Below are positions 14,946 through 22,953 of a DNA stretch of 34,852 nt, one piece after another. This DNA comes from Bacillus solitudinis (GTDB taxonomy: Bacteria > Bacillota > Bacilli > Bacillales > Bacillaceae_D): assembly GCF_002797395.1 (NCBI RefSeq), contig NZ_KZ454943.1, positions 102,342-137,193 on the forward strand, given 5' to 3'. Below the pieces are notes generated by a model, which worked only from the letters and a program-made list of their open reading frames with translations, made no database searches and was not told the DNA's origin. Position 1 is the stretch's first letter, and each line of letters begins with the position of its first letter. Position numbers and translations under genes: made by a program.

Positions 14946-15827
14946 TTAAAATAATATCTTGTGATTTAACCAAACATTTAAATCAACTTTCCCTTGCACT
15001 GACAATAAACGATATAAGTATCGATAAGGTTCCCTACATTTTGTTAAATCAGGAATTTCCATAACCTTTTCATAACCAGATTTAAACTCCTTTGCCGATT
15101 TTTCATCTAGAACGTATTCTAGCCCGATAAAGTCTAACTCTCTTGGGGCGATAACATACGCCTCTGTATCTACCAAACCAGTAATTACTTTTTCATTTGA
15201 TAAAAATTGTGTAGGGTCCATATCAACTAGAACAAATGATGAATATTCAGGGGAAGGTAATTCATTTATTAAGTTATGTATTTCAGCAAGTTTGCTTTTT
15301 ATTTGTTCCTGATTATAGTAAAATCTAGAAACCAATTCTGTCATTGTATCTTTTAAATGTTGATTAAATTCTTCTAATTTTACTTTAAAATTTCCAGATG
15401 GTGTTCCAACGTAATTTTCTTTGTACTGGTGAATCCTAGCCAAACCTTCTCCAAGACTCTGTAACACCGTAGATGGCTGTCCTATAAATGATTGAACTAC
15501 TTCGCCGTTTAATTTTTCTACAACAACGAATTGTCTCGAAGAAGCTTTTCCTTTATTTATTATTTTAGGTACTGGGATTGAAGTGATGTTGTTTAATATA
15601 TTATTAACGTTTTCTAATTCATAAACTTGCCTTGGGTCAATACCGAACAGTTTTTTACATCCCCACCAAAAATCATTATTAGGTTCTTCCACCATCCTAG
15701 AAGAACGAACAACTACCTCTTGTCTATCTGTTTTAACCAACCATACATCGCTAGCGTGGTTTTCATAACCAGGGTTTAACTCGTGAATTTCTTTAATTGA
15801 TTCTTGAAATAGAAATTGTAAATCCAT
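14946..15827 (-). CDS. APH-like kinase fold protein with altered Brenner motif
   Basis: The product has 293 residues from ATG at 15827. It resembles aminoglycoside phosphotransferase/choline-kinase fold proteins: an N-lobe with EVVVRSSRM and a FVVVEKLNG hinge, then SLGEGLARIHQY, and a C-lobe with GLVDTEAYVIAPRELDFIG matching the D-F-E metal-binding strand. The catalytic loop, normally H-x-D-x-x-x-x-N, reads VLVDMDPTQFLS: the His and Asn are not present, although an Asp is. It may therefore act as a binding protein or on an unusual substrate. It is a cassette between J16 and J17. Confidence 0.7.
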   Translation of the reverse strand: MDLQFLFQESIKEIHELNPGYENHASDVWLVKTDRQEVVVRSSRMVEEPNNDFWWGCKKLFGIDPRQVYELENVNNILNNITSIPVPKIINKGKASSRQFVVVEKLNGEVVQSFIGQPSTVLQSLGEGLARIHQYKENYVGTPSGNFKVKLEEFNQHLKDTMTELVSRFYYNQEQIKSKLAEIHNLINELPSPEYSSFVLVDMDPTQFLSNEKVITGLVDTEAYVIAPRELDFIGLEYVLDEKSAKEFKSGYEKVMEIPDLTKCREPYRYLYRLLSVQGKVDLNVWLNHKILF

Positions 15828-15887
15828 AAAAAATCCCACTTTCAGAAAAAAATTATTTAAGTTATATTTCTGTACTAATATAAGTTT

Positions 15888-16112
15888 TACCTTCTTAAAC
15901 TAAACCTGCAACGTTAGCGGAACAAGGCAAGCGATGCCTTGTGATAAATTCCTTTTCCCCACTGTAAATCCCCTTTTTGAACAATATTTTTTAGTGACCC
16001 TCTCTAACTTTACTATAAAAACCCATAAATCTTATTAAAGAATCTGCTACGTTACTTTAATAAGAAAAAGGCTTTACTCCTGTTAAAGTAAAGCACCCTT
16101 TAGTTAAACAAG
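15888..16112 (-). repeat. Two consecutive junctions J17 and J18 with no gene between
   Basis: J17 (15888-15945) has arm R GTTTAGTTTAAGAAG, spacer TTGCAG and arm L TTGTTCCGCTAAC with the GCGATGC-type sequence. J18 (16031-16112) has spacer TAGCAG, arm L TTATTAAAGTAAC, the hairpin GCTTTACTTTAACAGGAGTAAAGC and motif A TTGTTTAACTAAAGGGTGC. The 85 bp between them contain no open frame of note, so this looks like an emptied cassette. Confidence 0.75.
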
Positions 16113-16120
16113 AACCCAAT

Positions 16121-16567
16121 CTATCTATGTAAAATCATCTGGTCTGTTTCTTTAAACCCTATTGATTGGTATAATTTTTTTGCATTATCACTGGCTAATA
16201 AACGGACGGTTTTGATTTCTTTTGTAGAAAACCAATCTAACACTTCGTTTGTTAACTTTTTTGCATAGCCTTGATTTCTAAACAAAGTCTCTACATATAC
16301 ATCACCAATAAACCCATACTGTTCTTCCTTATAAAAACAGTAAGGAATATCTTCTTTAATAAATACCCCAGCACACGCAACAATGTCATTTTCGTGTTCA
16401 ATGACGAAATGAATAGCTTTTCCTGTTTCATACAATTCTGTGTAAGTCTTCTCAACAACCTGAATAAAATCAACTCTAAGAAGGTGCTCCATACCAACTT
16501 CTTTAAACATTTTTTGTTTAAGTAGTGTTATTGCAGGAATGTCTAATATTGTTGCAGATCGTATCAA
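16121..16567 (-). CDS. GNAT family N-acetyltransferase
   Basis: The product has 148 residues from TTG at 16567, preferred because GGAGGAG precedes it; an upstream ATG lies before that site. The GNAT core is IRSATILDIPAITLLKQKM, FVIEHENDIVACAGVFI, YGFIGDVYVETLFRNQGYAKKLTNEVL (acetyl-CoA loop R-N-Q-G-Y-A) and SDNAKKLYQSIGFKE. The substrate is unknown. It is a single-gene cassette. Confidence 0.88.
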   Translation of the reverse strand: MIRSATILDIPAITLLKQKMFKEVGMEHLLRVDFIQVVEKTYTELYETGKAIHFVIEHENDIVACAGVFIKEDIPYCFYKEEQYGFIGDVYVETLFRNQGYAKKLTNEVLDWFSTKEIKTVRLLASDNAKKLYQSIGFKETDQMILHR

Positions 16568-16644
16568 ATTACTCTCCTCCACCATTAATTTATAAACATT
16601 TAATTCTCATAACCTCAAGAGGAACCCTTTTGGAAAAGTCCATT

Positions 16645-16804
16645 ATTAAATAAAATTCTCCGTTACTTTAAGTACAATCTTTCACAAACTCATTTGTACT
16701 TTAACATAAATATCCATTTTATTCTTCATATTTTATATTGCAATCTGGTCCTAAAATGAAAAAGACGCATTCTTTATTAAAGAAATGCGCCTGCTTGTTG
16801 AAAA
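16645..16804 (-). repeat. Cassette junction J19 (decayed composite)
   Basis: TACTTAAAGTAACGGAG (motif A-like, near 16660) is followed by the TTAAGTACAATCTTTCAC tail. A second hairpin, GCGCATTTCTTTAATAAAGAATGCGTC, with TTCAACAAGCAGGCGC as motif A, lies at 16760-16802. Arms L and R are poorly preserved. Confidence 0.55.
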
Positions 16805-16885
16805 TCCTTTTCTATTGAATATTATCATTGTACTGTGCAGCAGATGACTTTGTATTATTATAAGATTTACTGTTTTATGATTTGA

Positions 16886-17521
16886 TTATCTATTATTATT
16901 AGTCCAATTATTGATAATCTCTTCATTTGTTTTCTCATCTTCTGGATTTTCAGAATAGCAAAAACTAACGTTTGTCTCAGTCTTTAATTTTTCATATAGA
17001 TCCGGTCGAAGAATTCTAGTTTTATTATCATTAAATGGACTTCGTTTTCCTAAAGAATTATCTTTTCTTTTAGGATTTCTTTTAACTTTGTAGCAATAGA
17101 GTTTATTTGGATTCTCTGAATCACTTTGACTAAGTGAATATACCATAGCTGTTTGTTCAGTGGAAGATTTACCTTCAATAACTTCAGTAGGAATTTGTTT
17201 TGATATAAGTTGACTGAATTGTTCGATTATATTTCCCAGATTATTGCTATATTCAATATTAAAATACTCCCTTAAGGTTTTGACATCAACCAAAAGTTGT
17301 GCAGAATTAGCATGAACTAGCAAATTATTGTTAAAATTCTCTTTCTCTAAAAATTCGATTTTTAATAGTCCGTATTTCGGTTTTACTTCACCACCTTCAT
17401 ATAATTTTACCAAAACTATATAATTCTGCTGTTTATACTTAAATGTAAATGAGTCGATATACCACCCTTTTTTCTCCATGTCAACTTTTAAACTTTTTAA
17501 GTTTTCAAATATATTAGCCAA
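16886..17521 (-). CDS. DUF6037-like protein
   Basis: The product has 211 residues from TTG at 17521 behind AGAGGTG. The N-terminus (ANIFENLKSLKVDMEKKGW, then YIDSFTFKYKQQNYIVLVKLY) matches my memory of the DUF6037 family, which has no known function and is often found in accessory regions of Firmicutes. The C-terminus is charged and asparagine-rich and probably disordered. No membrane segment or catalytic motif is visible. The FRG gene starts divergently at 17959. Confidence 0.6.
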   Translation of the reverse strand: MANIFENLKSLKVDMEKKGWYIDSFTFKYKQQNYIVLVKLYEGGEVKPKYGLLKIEFLEKENFNNNLLVHANSAQLLVDVKTLREYFNIEYSNNLGNIIEQFSQLISKQIPTEVIEGKSSTEQTAMVYSLSQSDSENPNKLYCYKVKRNPKRKDNSLGKRSPFNDNKTRILRPDLYEKLKTETNVSFCYSENPEDEKTNEEIINNWTNNNR

Positions 17522-17611
17522 TATAACACCTCTTAACTTTACTATGAAAAAGTTATTAATATTTTTGATTAAATTTTCTTATTTAACTTCCACACAGTGA
17601 AATCAATATCA

Positions 17612-17775
17612 TTTCTTCAACACGCTTCGTTGAAAGTACTTAATAGTTAAAATATTATATATATATTTTAACATGAATATCCATTTATTGAATAACAATT
17701 GCTTGATTTAAGGCCTTGCTCAAAACATAAATAATGCACATTTCATAATAAAAAAATGCACCCAATTATTAAAAA
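17612..17775 (-). repeat. Cassette junction J20 (decayed)
   Basis: TTCTTCAACACGCTTCGTTGAAAG near 17613 and the pair TGCACATTTC/AATGCACCCAATTATT near 17735-17775 retain the shape of arm R, hairpin and motif A. The sequence is too drifted to define the spacer. The rest of the 17522-17958 gap holds no gene that I can see. Confidence 0.4.
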
Positions 17776-17958
17776 TCATATCTATTACATTGTAAGCGCC
17801 AAACAAGAAACGATCACTTTAAATGTAACCGTCTCGTTCGATAGGAATTTTTTAACAGTATCGTTTACTGTGAAGCAATCAATGTTGAGTAACTTTTATT
17901 AAAAGCTCCAAATCAGAATACATATACTGTAAAATATTATTTGAGAGGGGCAATTAAT

Positions 17959-18252
17959 ATGGATCAAGCTAATACAGTAGAAGAATTTCTAAATATTTTA
18001 AATCGATACCAAGGACAAGCCGAAGTCTTTTACAGAGGACAAGCCGCAAAATATAAGAGCGTTATATCAAGTATCTCTCGAGATAACGGGCATTTAGCAA
18101 ATGAACACCAAATTTATCGGGAAACATTACATATGTATGAACAAGAATTTGAGACAATTAAATTTCCAATTGAGCGGTTAGCCAAACTACAACATTATGG
18201 AATTCCAACACGATTAATCGATGTAACAATTGACCCTTTAATTGCTCTTGGC
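17959..18252 (+). pseudogene. FRG-domain protein, cut by IS3
   Basis: ATG at 17959 lies behind GAGAGGGG. The frame encodes the start of an FRG domain: VFYRGQAAKYKSVISSISRD, then FPIERLAKLQHYGIPTRLIDVTIDPLIAL, with the invariant Y-R-G-Q and L-Q-H-Y-G-x-P-T-R-L-x-D. At residue 98, where relatives continue with Y-F-A, the match ends in the IS3 left flank. FRG proteins are of uncertain role and turn up in toxin and phage-defence loci. The 3' part is not found on the other side of the IS, so it has been deleted. Confidence 0.8.
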
Positions 18253-18339
18253 CGGGGTCGAGTGAATCGGCTACACTGAACTAGACAGAAAAATTAAGGT
18301 CAAGTAGACTACAGATAATATAATTGAGGAGAATCTACG

Positions 18340-18624
18340 ATGACTAAAAAAGAACGCCGAACATTTACTAAAGAGTTTAAAGAACAAATTGTGCAGCTAT
18401 ACAACAGTGGTAAACCAAGAAAAGAGATTATTCGTGAATATGACCTCACTCCTTCGTCTCTTGATAAATGGGTGGGTCAGAGTCAGACATCTGGTTCTTT
18501 CAAGGAAAAGGACAATTTAACTTCTGAACAAAAGGAATTAGCGGAACTAAGAAAGAGAAATAAGCAATTGGAAATGGAGAATGACATTTTAAAGCAAGCC
18601 GCGCTGATACTAGGACGAAAGTAA
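18340..18624 (+). CDS. IS3-family transposase OrfA
   Basis: The 94-residue helix-turn-helix subunit binds the element ends. RTFTKEFKEQIVQLYNSGKP then REYDLTPSSLDKWV is the Tnp_1 helix-turn-helix, followed by a leucine-zipper-like coil (LAELRKRNKQLEMENDILKQ). The start is behind GAGGAG. The OrfB frame is open upstream through the end of this gene, so a frameshifted OrfAB fusion is possible. Confidence 0.93.
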   Translation: MTKKERRTFTKEFKEQIVQLYNSGKPRKEIIREYDLTPSSLDKWVGQSQTSGSFKEKDNLTSEQKELAELRKRNKQLEMENDILKQAALILGRK

Positions 18625-18626
18625 AT

Positions 18627-19460
18627 GTGATTAAGAATAATCAACACAAATACTCGATATCAGCAATGTGCAAAGTCCTTCAAATCCCGAGAAGTACCTA
18701 TTATTATGAAGCAAAAGAACGACAGGCTGAAGATGATATCACTTCTGATATTATTGAGATTTTCCACGAAAGTTACCAAAACTATGGGACTCGTAAAATT
18801 AAAAAGGAATTAGTAAAGCGTAGTAAGGTTGTTTCTAGACGTCGGATTGGACGAATCATGAAAGAGCAGGGCTTGGTGTCCTCTTATACGCTTGCGCAAT
18901 TTAAGTCATATTCTAGCGGAACTAACGAATCAGAACAAAAAAATGAACTTGATCGACAATTTAAACAAGATGAAGCGTTATCTGTCGTGGTGAGTGATTT
19001 AACATATGTCAGAGTCGATAAAAAATGGCAGTACATATGTGTATTTGTTGATCTCTTTAACCGTGAAATTATTGGATATAGTACTGGGCGTCATAAAAAT
19101 GCTTTACTTGTTTATCGTGCTTTAGCGTCAATGAAAACAGATTTGCGCAAGATCGGACTCTTTCATACAGATCGAGGAAGTGAGTTCAAAAATAAACTTA
19201 TCCATGATGCATTAGCCACGTTTAATATCCAACGTTCGCTTAGTATGAAAGGATGTCCTTATGATATTGCAGTAGCAGAAGCCACATTTAAAATCATAAA
19301 GACGGAGTTCATTAAAGGACGCCATTTTGATAGTCTGAAAGAGTTAGAATCTGAATTACACAATTATATCAATTGGTTTAATTACAAACGAATCCACGGA
19401 ACACTAGGTTATTTGAGTCCCATTGAATACAAACTTGGACACCTTAAAAAAGTTGTCTAG
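18627..19460 (+). CDS. IS3-family transposase OrfB (DDE integrase core)
   Basis: The 277-residue catalytic subunit has an HTH_21 region (YQNYGTRKIKKELVKR) and an rve core with Asp124 (VVSDLTYVRV), Asp182 (LFHTDRGSEF) and Glu218 (DIAVAEATFKIIKTEF). The second Asp and Glu are 35 residues apart, as the D-D-35-E family requires. The C-terminus has INWFNYKRIHGTLGYLSP. It appears intact and should be active with OrfA. Confidence 0.95.
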   Translation: MIKNNQHKYSISAMCKVLQIPRSTYYYEAKERQAEDDITSDIIEIFHESYQNYGTRKIKKELVKRSKVVSRRRIGRIMKEQGLVSSYTLAQFKSYSSGTNESEQKNELDRQFKQDEALSVVVSDLTYVRVDKKWQYICVFVDLFNREIIGYSTGRHKNALLVYRALASMKTDLRKIGLFHTDRGSEFKNKLIHDALATFNIQRSLSMKGCPYDIAVAEATFKIIKTEFIKGRHFDSLKELESELHNYINWFNYKRIHGTLGYLSPIEYKLGHLKKVV

Positions 19461-19471
19461 TTAAGTGTTGA

Positions 19472-19870
19472 CTATCCAGCTCCATTTTGTTCGAGGTTCT
19501 TAGTCAACCCTTTATTCTTAGCTAAGATAATAGTTAACTCATTTTTTTTAGCCTTTTTAAGTAACATATCCTTAATAACCATATCATCCTCTGCCCAACT
19601 CATGTCTCTTGTAAAGATAGTGACTCTTCCACCTTTATTAATCCAACGAAACATATATTCGTTAATTTCCTTTTCACTTTTACAATAAATCCCTTTATTT
19701 TTCTGGCTTAACTTCATCTCCCAAACAATAGCTAAAATAAATAAAATTATTGCTAGACAGATTAAGAACCCCATTAAAAATGCAGAAGGATTTTCATTTC
19801 CCTCTATTAAAAAAATAATACCTATTAATGATCCTAATGTTCCTAAATGACCAAACCACTTCAAATACAT
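19472..19870 (-). pseudogene. Membrane protein with 3' end cut by IS3
   Basis: The start is ATG at 19870 behind GGGAGG. Two membrane helices (about residues 10-25 and 30-50, TLGSLIGIIFLIEG and FLICLAIILFILAIVWEM) precede a soluble part, INKGGRVTIFTRDMSWAEDD then LLKKAKKNELTIILAKNKGL, that looks like a Rossmann-type or phospholipase-D-like strand pair. The frame stops within a few bases of the IS3 end, at QNGAG, so the natural C-terminus is missing. The family is not recognised. Confidence 0.6.
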
Positions 19871-20082
19871 AAATAACCTCCCACTATTTTCCTTATAAAC
19901 AATTATAATTTACTATTATGGATCATTCTATAGATTATATTAATTATTTTGGAAACAATAGAGTATTCAATAGCAATATACTAGTGTTCGACAATCTAGC
20001 TCAATTGCGGAACTCACCAATAAGTAAAAGTTTCATCACTTCAAGTATATTCTTTAAACAAAGGAAAGCTATTAATTGCGCA

Positions 20083-20172
20083 GTAATTGTCTACTACGCA
20101 TTAACATTAATAAAAGGAGCTGCCGTCTTGACAACTCCTTATTACACTATTGCACCCTTTAGTTGAAGAACA
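20083..20172 (-). repeat. Cassette junction J21
   Basis: Motif A is TTCTTCAACTAAAGGGTGC (20154-20172) and contains the last three codons and stop of the PAS-STAS gene. The hairpin is GGAGTTGTC/GGCAGCTCC, followed by TTTTATTAATGTTAATGCG. Spacer and arm R are not clear. The stretch 19871-20082 shows only faint junction traces. Confidence 0.7.
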
Positions 20173-20962
20173 CATCATTCTTATTTTCCTTTGAATTGCT
20201 TATATATCTTAATGCCTGTTCCACATCCTTCATGGTATTTAAAGAGGTTAATTCACTTTTACCATATCTATTTACCAATTTGTGAGCAAGTTCTGGTCTT
20301 ATCCCTGTATATATTGAGTCAACTCCTAATAAGTTCAGTATAGAATGAACTTTATATAAAAAATCTAATATAACTTCGTCTATATCATAAAGACCCGAAA
20401 CATCTACAATTAAACGACTAAGTTCCTGGCTTTGAACTTTGGGAGGTAAATTAACTAAAAGTCGAATGGCTCTATCCTCATTAACGTGACCTACCAATGG
20501 AAGGACGGCAACGTCTCGGGATATAGGTACAATAGGTGACATAACATTTATAAGTTGTCTCTCAGCTTCTTTACGTGGAGTGATATCACGAATGATCGAT
20601 TGCATTGCTTTGGTTTTACCATACATAACAGGGTGGCAGAAAAGATCAACCTCAACAACCGTACCATCAACTCTGTATATTGTTGTTTCCATTAGTTCAC
20701 CAACCCGACGCTCCTCTTCTCCCTGTCGTATTCTCTCAATAATAAAATCTCTATAGTCTTCAGTAAAAACATCTACTACATTAGCTCCGATTAAGTCCTT
20801 TTTTTTTTTCGCCCTCAAAAGTTCCACGCCAGCTTCATTTATGTATAAGACCTTATGATTAGAATGAATGATTGTAGTTTCAAATGAATATTCAATGATT
20901 TGTTTGTATTTCTCCTCATCATTTTTTATTACTTTTTGGTCCCTATCCATTGGATTATGCAT
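20159..20962 (-). CDS. PAS-STAS regulator, RsbR-like
   Basis: This 267-residue cytoplasmic sensor has a PAS domain at about residues 18-135 (YKQIIEYSFETTIIHSNHKV to MQSIIRDITPRKEAERQL) followed by a STAS domain of the RsbR type at about 145-255 (VAVLPLVGHVNEDRAIRLL, LIVDVSGLYDIDEVILDFL, YTGIRPELAHKLV). RsbR proteins build stressosomes that control SigB. The usual phospho-acceptor strand D-I-T-G-V is D-V-S-G-L, so a serine replaces the threonine. The start follows GAGGGG. The C-terminus FFN-stop is encoded by motif A of J21, which makes it a cassette gene. Confidence 0.88.
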   Translation of the reverse strand: MHNPMDRDQKVIKNDEEKYKQIIEYSFETTIIHSNHKVLYINEAGVELLRAKKKKDLIGANVVDVFTEDYRDFIIERIRQGEEERRVGELMETTIYRVDGTVVEVDLFCHPVMYGKTKAMQSIIRDITPRKEAERQLINVMSPIVPISRDVAVLPLVGHVNEDRAIRLLVNLPPKVQSQELSRLIVDVSGLYDIDEVILDFLYKVHSILNLLGVDSIYTGIRPELAHKLVNRYGKSELTSLNTMKDVEQALRYISNSKENKNDVFFN

Positions 20963-21053
20963 TATTTCCCCTCACTTATCTAAAAATTATGTATAGATTA
21001 ATTATATAACACCTTAAAATATTTATGTAATTAACACTTATATTTTCTACAAC

Positions 21054-21090
21054 ATTTCTTGCGAGCTAACCTGCCAGTTCGTTGAAGAAA
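21054..21090 (-). repeat. Compact cassette junction J22
   Basis: Arm L TTCTTCAACGAAC, spacer TGGCAG and arm R GTTAGCTCGCAAGAA are present with no hairpin or separate motif A. It shows that the arm-spacer-arm part can stand alone. Confidence 0.75.
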
Positions 21091-21092
21091 AA

Positions 21093-21374
21093 CTAAGGGT
21101 TATTTAACACATTATTTAAATTAATTAATGCTTCACGTACTTCTTTCCTTAGTTGTTGTTCGGAAATTTCAAAGGCAGTTTCTTGTCCAGGAAGACATTC
21201 GCGCCAATAACAATCAACTGCTTCAAAGACTCCGTTTAAGATATGGAATAGCGTATTATCCATTCTTTCTGTCTCTTTTTTAAATGTACTTAGGTAGTTG
21301 TGTTCAAAATCCTCAACAGAAATTACTTCATTTAAAAAATCCTCAATTAACCTTTTATACCTGTAAGTAAACAT
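21093..21374 (-). CDS. Colicin-type immunity domain protein
   Basis: The product has 93 residues, the full length of the small all-helical bacterial immunity family that resembles colicin D and related immunity proteins. Typical features are YKRLIEDFLNEVISVEDFEHNYL, FHILNGVFEAVDCYWRE and ETAFEISEQQLRKEVREALINL. It should bind and block a nuclease toxin. No toxin gene is beside it, so it is an orphan immunity gene in a cassette. The start is behind AAGAGG. Confidence 0.8.
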   Translation of the reverse strand: MFTYRYKRLIEDFLNEVISVEDFEHNYLSTFKKETERMDNTLFHILNGVFEAVDCYWRECLPGQETAFEISEQQLRKEVREALINLNNVLNNP

Positions 21375-21430
21375 TTCTTACCTCTTTTATTGAATTTGTT
21401 CAATTTATTTTAATGATATTTTCCTTTAAG

Positions 21431-21463
21431 AACAATCCTTCTTTATTCCACTATTCTGCCCCG
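21431..21463 (-). repeat. Left flank of junction J23 split by IS110-A copy 2
   Basis: In gene orientation this is CGGGGCAG followed by AATAGTGGAATAAAG (spacer plus arm R). The remainder is at 23088-23158. Confidence 0.8.
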
Positions 21464-21512
21464 TTCGTATTATAAGGTCAGCCAGATAAGAAAATATTTC
21501 TGGTTGACCTTT

Positions 21513-21690
21513 TTTAATATGGTCTTATTATAACGGTAGCCGGGGTAAAACGTAACTGCCCGTGGGACTTGATCCCGTCAGCTAAACAGTTTGCCCCCTA
21601 CTTGTAGAAACATGATTGAGGCTGGTTGGGACGTAGATCTCGTATAACAAGCGAAGCTGTGATACTGCAAGAAGGATTAGGGGTACCGGT
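21513..21690 (+). ncRNA. Bridge RNA region of IS110-A copy 2
   Basis: A hairpin (AAGGTCAGCCAG/CTGGTTGACCTT, 21474-21511) lies at the element end. The target loop then has outer stem GGGGTAAAAC (21542-21551) with GTTTGCCCC, an inner stem GGGA/TCCC, and two single-stranded sides: left AACTGCCCGT (21554-21563), close to the top strand of the target CTGCCCCGTT, and right TCAGCTAA (21578-21585), which pairs with TTAGTTGA of the junction arm allowing one G-T wobble. Further on, GGCTGGTTGG resembles the element's own right end CTGGTTT, as expected for a donor loop. Folding was done by eye. Confidence 0.72.
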
Positions 21691-21717
21691 TAATATATCT
21701 TTTGGAGGGGATATCGA

Positions 21718-22953
21718 ATGAATCCAGTCATTGGTCTGGATGTATCAAAAGGAGAAAGTCAGATTCAGGCTTTCTTAGACAAGGGAAAACCATACCGTAA
21801 GAGCTTTAAAGTATCTCATACTCTTGAAGGACTAGATTATCTTGTCCGATTTATTGAAGAAGTGAAAGCTGAGACTGGGAAGAAACCTCCGGTTATTCTA
21901 GAAGCAACAGGACATTATCAAAGTCCTATCGTTCACTATCTTGAGGAGCGTGGATACCTATTAATTATTATTAATCCATTAATTTCTTATAAGGCCAAAA
22001 GTTCTAGCTTACGAAAGGTAAAGACTGACGCAGTTGATGCCTATCTATTGTGCGAACTTTTCTATAAAGAGGAACTAGAACCCTATAAAAAACGAGGCGT
22101 CCAACTATTAAACTTACGTAATCTTACAAGACAACATGAGAACATTACTGGTACTGTCATTCAAACAAAGTTACAGTTTCAAGCCATTCTCGATCAGGTT
22201 TTCCCTGAGTATAGAGGTGTGTTTGGAGATTTATACTCTATTGTATCTCTATTAACTCTAAGGACCTTTCCTTCGTCTGAGGATATATTAAATGCGGATG
22301 ATGAAACCCTAACAAGCACCATTCATGAGTTCTGTAAGAGTCGTTCAAGGGTTTGGGCAAGTGAGAAAACAGAACAGCTCAGAGCTGCAGCTATGCGTAA
22401 TCCATTTGAGAAAACTGTTTATCAGAGTCATATTTTGAGTCTGGGGATGTTTATTAATATTCTTCTCCAATACAAAGAGCACCTATCAACGTTAGAGTCA
22501 GAGATAGATGCCCTTGCGAAAGAAGTTGAAGAATATACCATTATCAAATCAATTCCTGGAATCGGAGAAAAGATCGCGGCAACGATTATATCCGAGATTG
22601 GGGAAATCGATCGATTTGATCATCCTAAGAAGCTAGTCGCATTCGCTGGAGTAGATCCAAGCGTTTTTGAATCTGGTAAATTCACAGCTACTAAGAATCG
22701 GATTACAAAACGTGGTTCCAGTAGGCTTCGGCACGCATTATATATGGGTGTAAGGTGTGCAATTCGAGACTGTCGCAAGAAGAAAACGAGTGATGAAATT
22801 ATCCCTCGTAATAAGAAATTACGTGAGTTCTACGACAAGAAACGTGATGAAGGAAAGCCTTTCAAAGTGGCTGTCATTGCTTGTGTAAATAAGCTCTTAC
22901 ATTGGATTTTTGCCCTGTTAAAAAGCAACACATTATTCCAAGATGTAGTATAA
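21718..22953 (+). CDS. IS110-family transposase (IS110-A copy 2)
   Basis: The product is identical over all 411 residues to that of copy 1 (Asp8, Glu62, Asp104, Asp107; serine motif KRGSSRLRH). The frame is intact with a GGAGGGG ribosome site, and the leader is also unbroken, so this copy is a good candidate for an active element. Confidence 0.97.
   Translation: MNPVIGLDVSKGESQIQAFLDKGKPYRKSFKVSHTLEGLDYLVRFIEEVKAETGKKPPVILEATGHYQSPIVHYLEERGYLLIIINPLISYKAKSSSLRKVKTDAVDAYLLCELFYKEELEPYKKRGVQLLNLRNLTRQHENITGTVIQTKLQFQAILDQVFPEYRGVFGDLYSIVSLLTLRTFPSSEDILNADDETLTSTIHEFCKSRSRVWASEKTEQLRAAAMRNPFEKTVYQSHILSLGMFINILLQYKEHLSTLESEIDALAKEVEEYTIIKSIPGIGEKIAATIISEIGEIDRFDHPKKLVAFAGVDPSVFESGKFTATKNRITKRGSSRLRHALYMGVRCAIRDCRKKKTSDEIIPRNKKLREFYDKKRDEGKPFKVAVIACVNKLLHWIFALLKSNTLFQDVV

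Larger units (their letters stand above)
18272..19471 (+). mobile_element. IS3-family element, IS150 type
   Basis: The ends share ACACT(G/T)AACTAGACA as imperfect inverted repeats (18273-18287 and the complement of 19454-19470). Exact tips are uncertain because the 20 bp between the FRG homology and the left repeat (GCCGGGGTCGAGTGAATCGG) could belong to either. No target duplication is visible and the genes on the two sides are different truncated genes. Confidence 0.75.
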
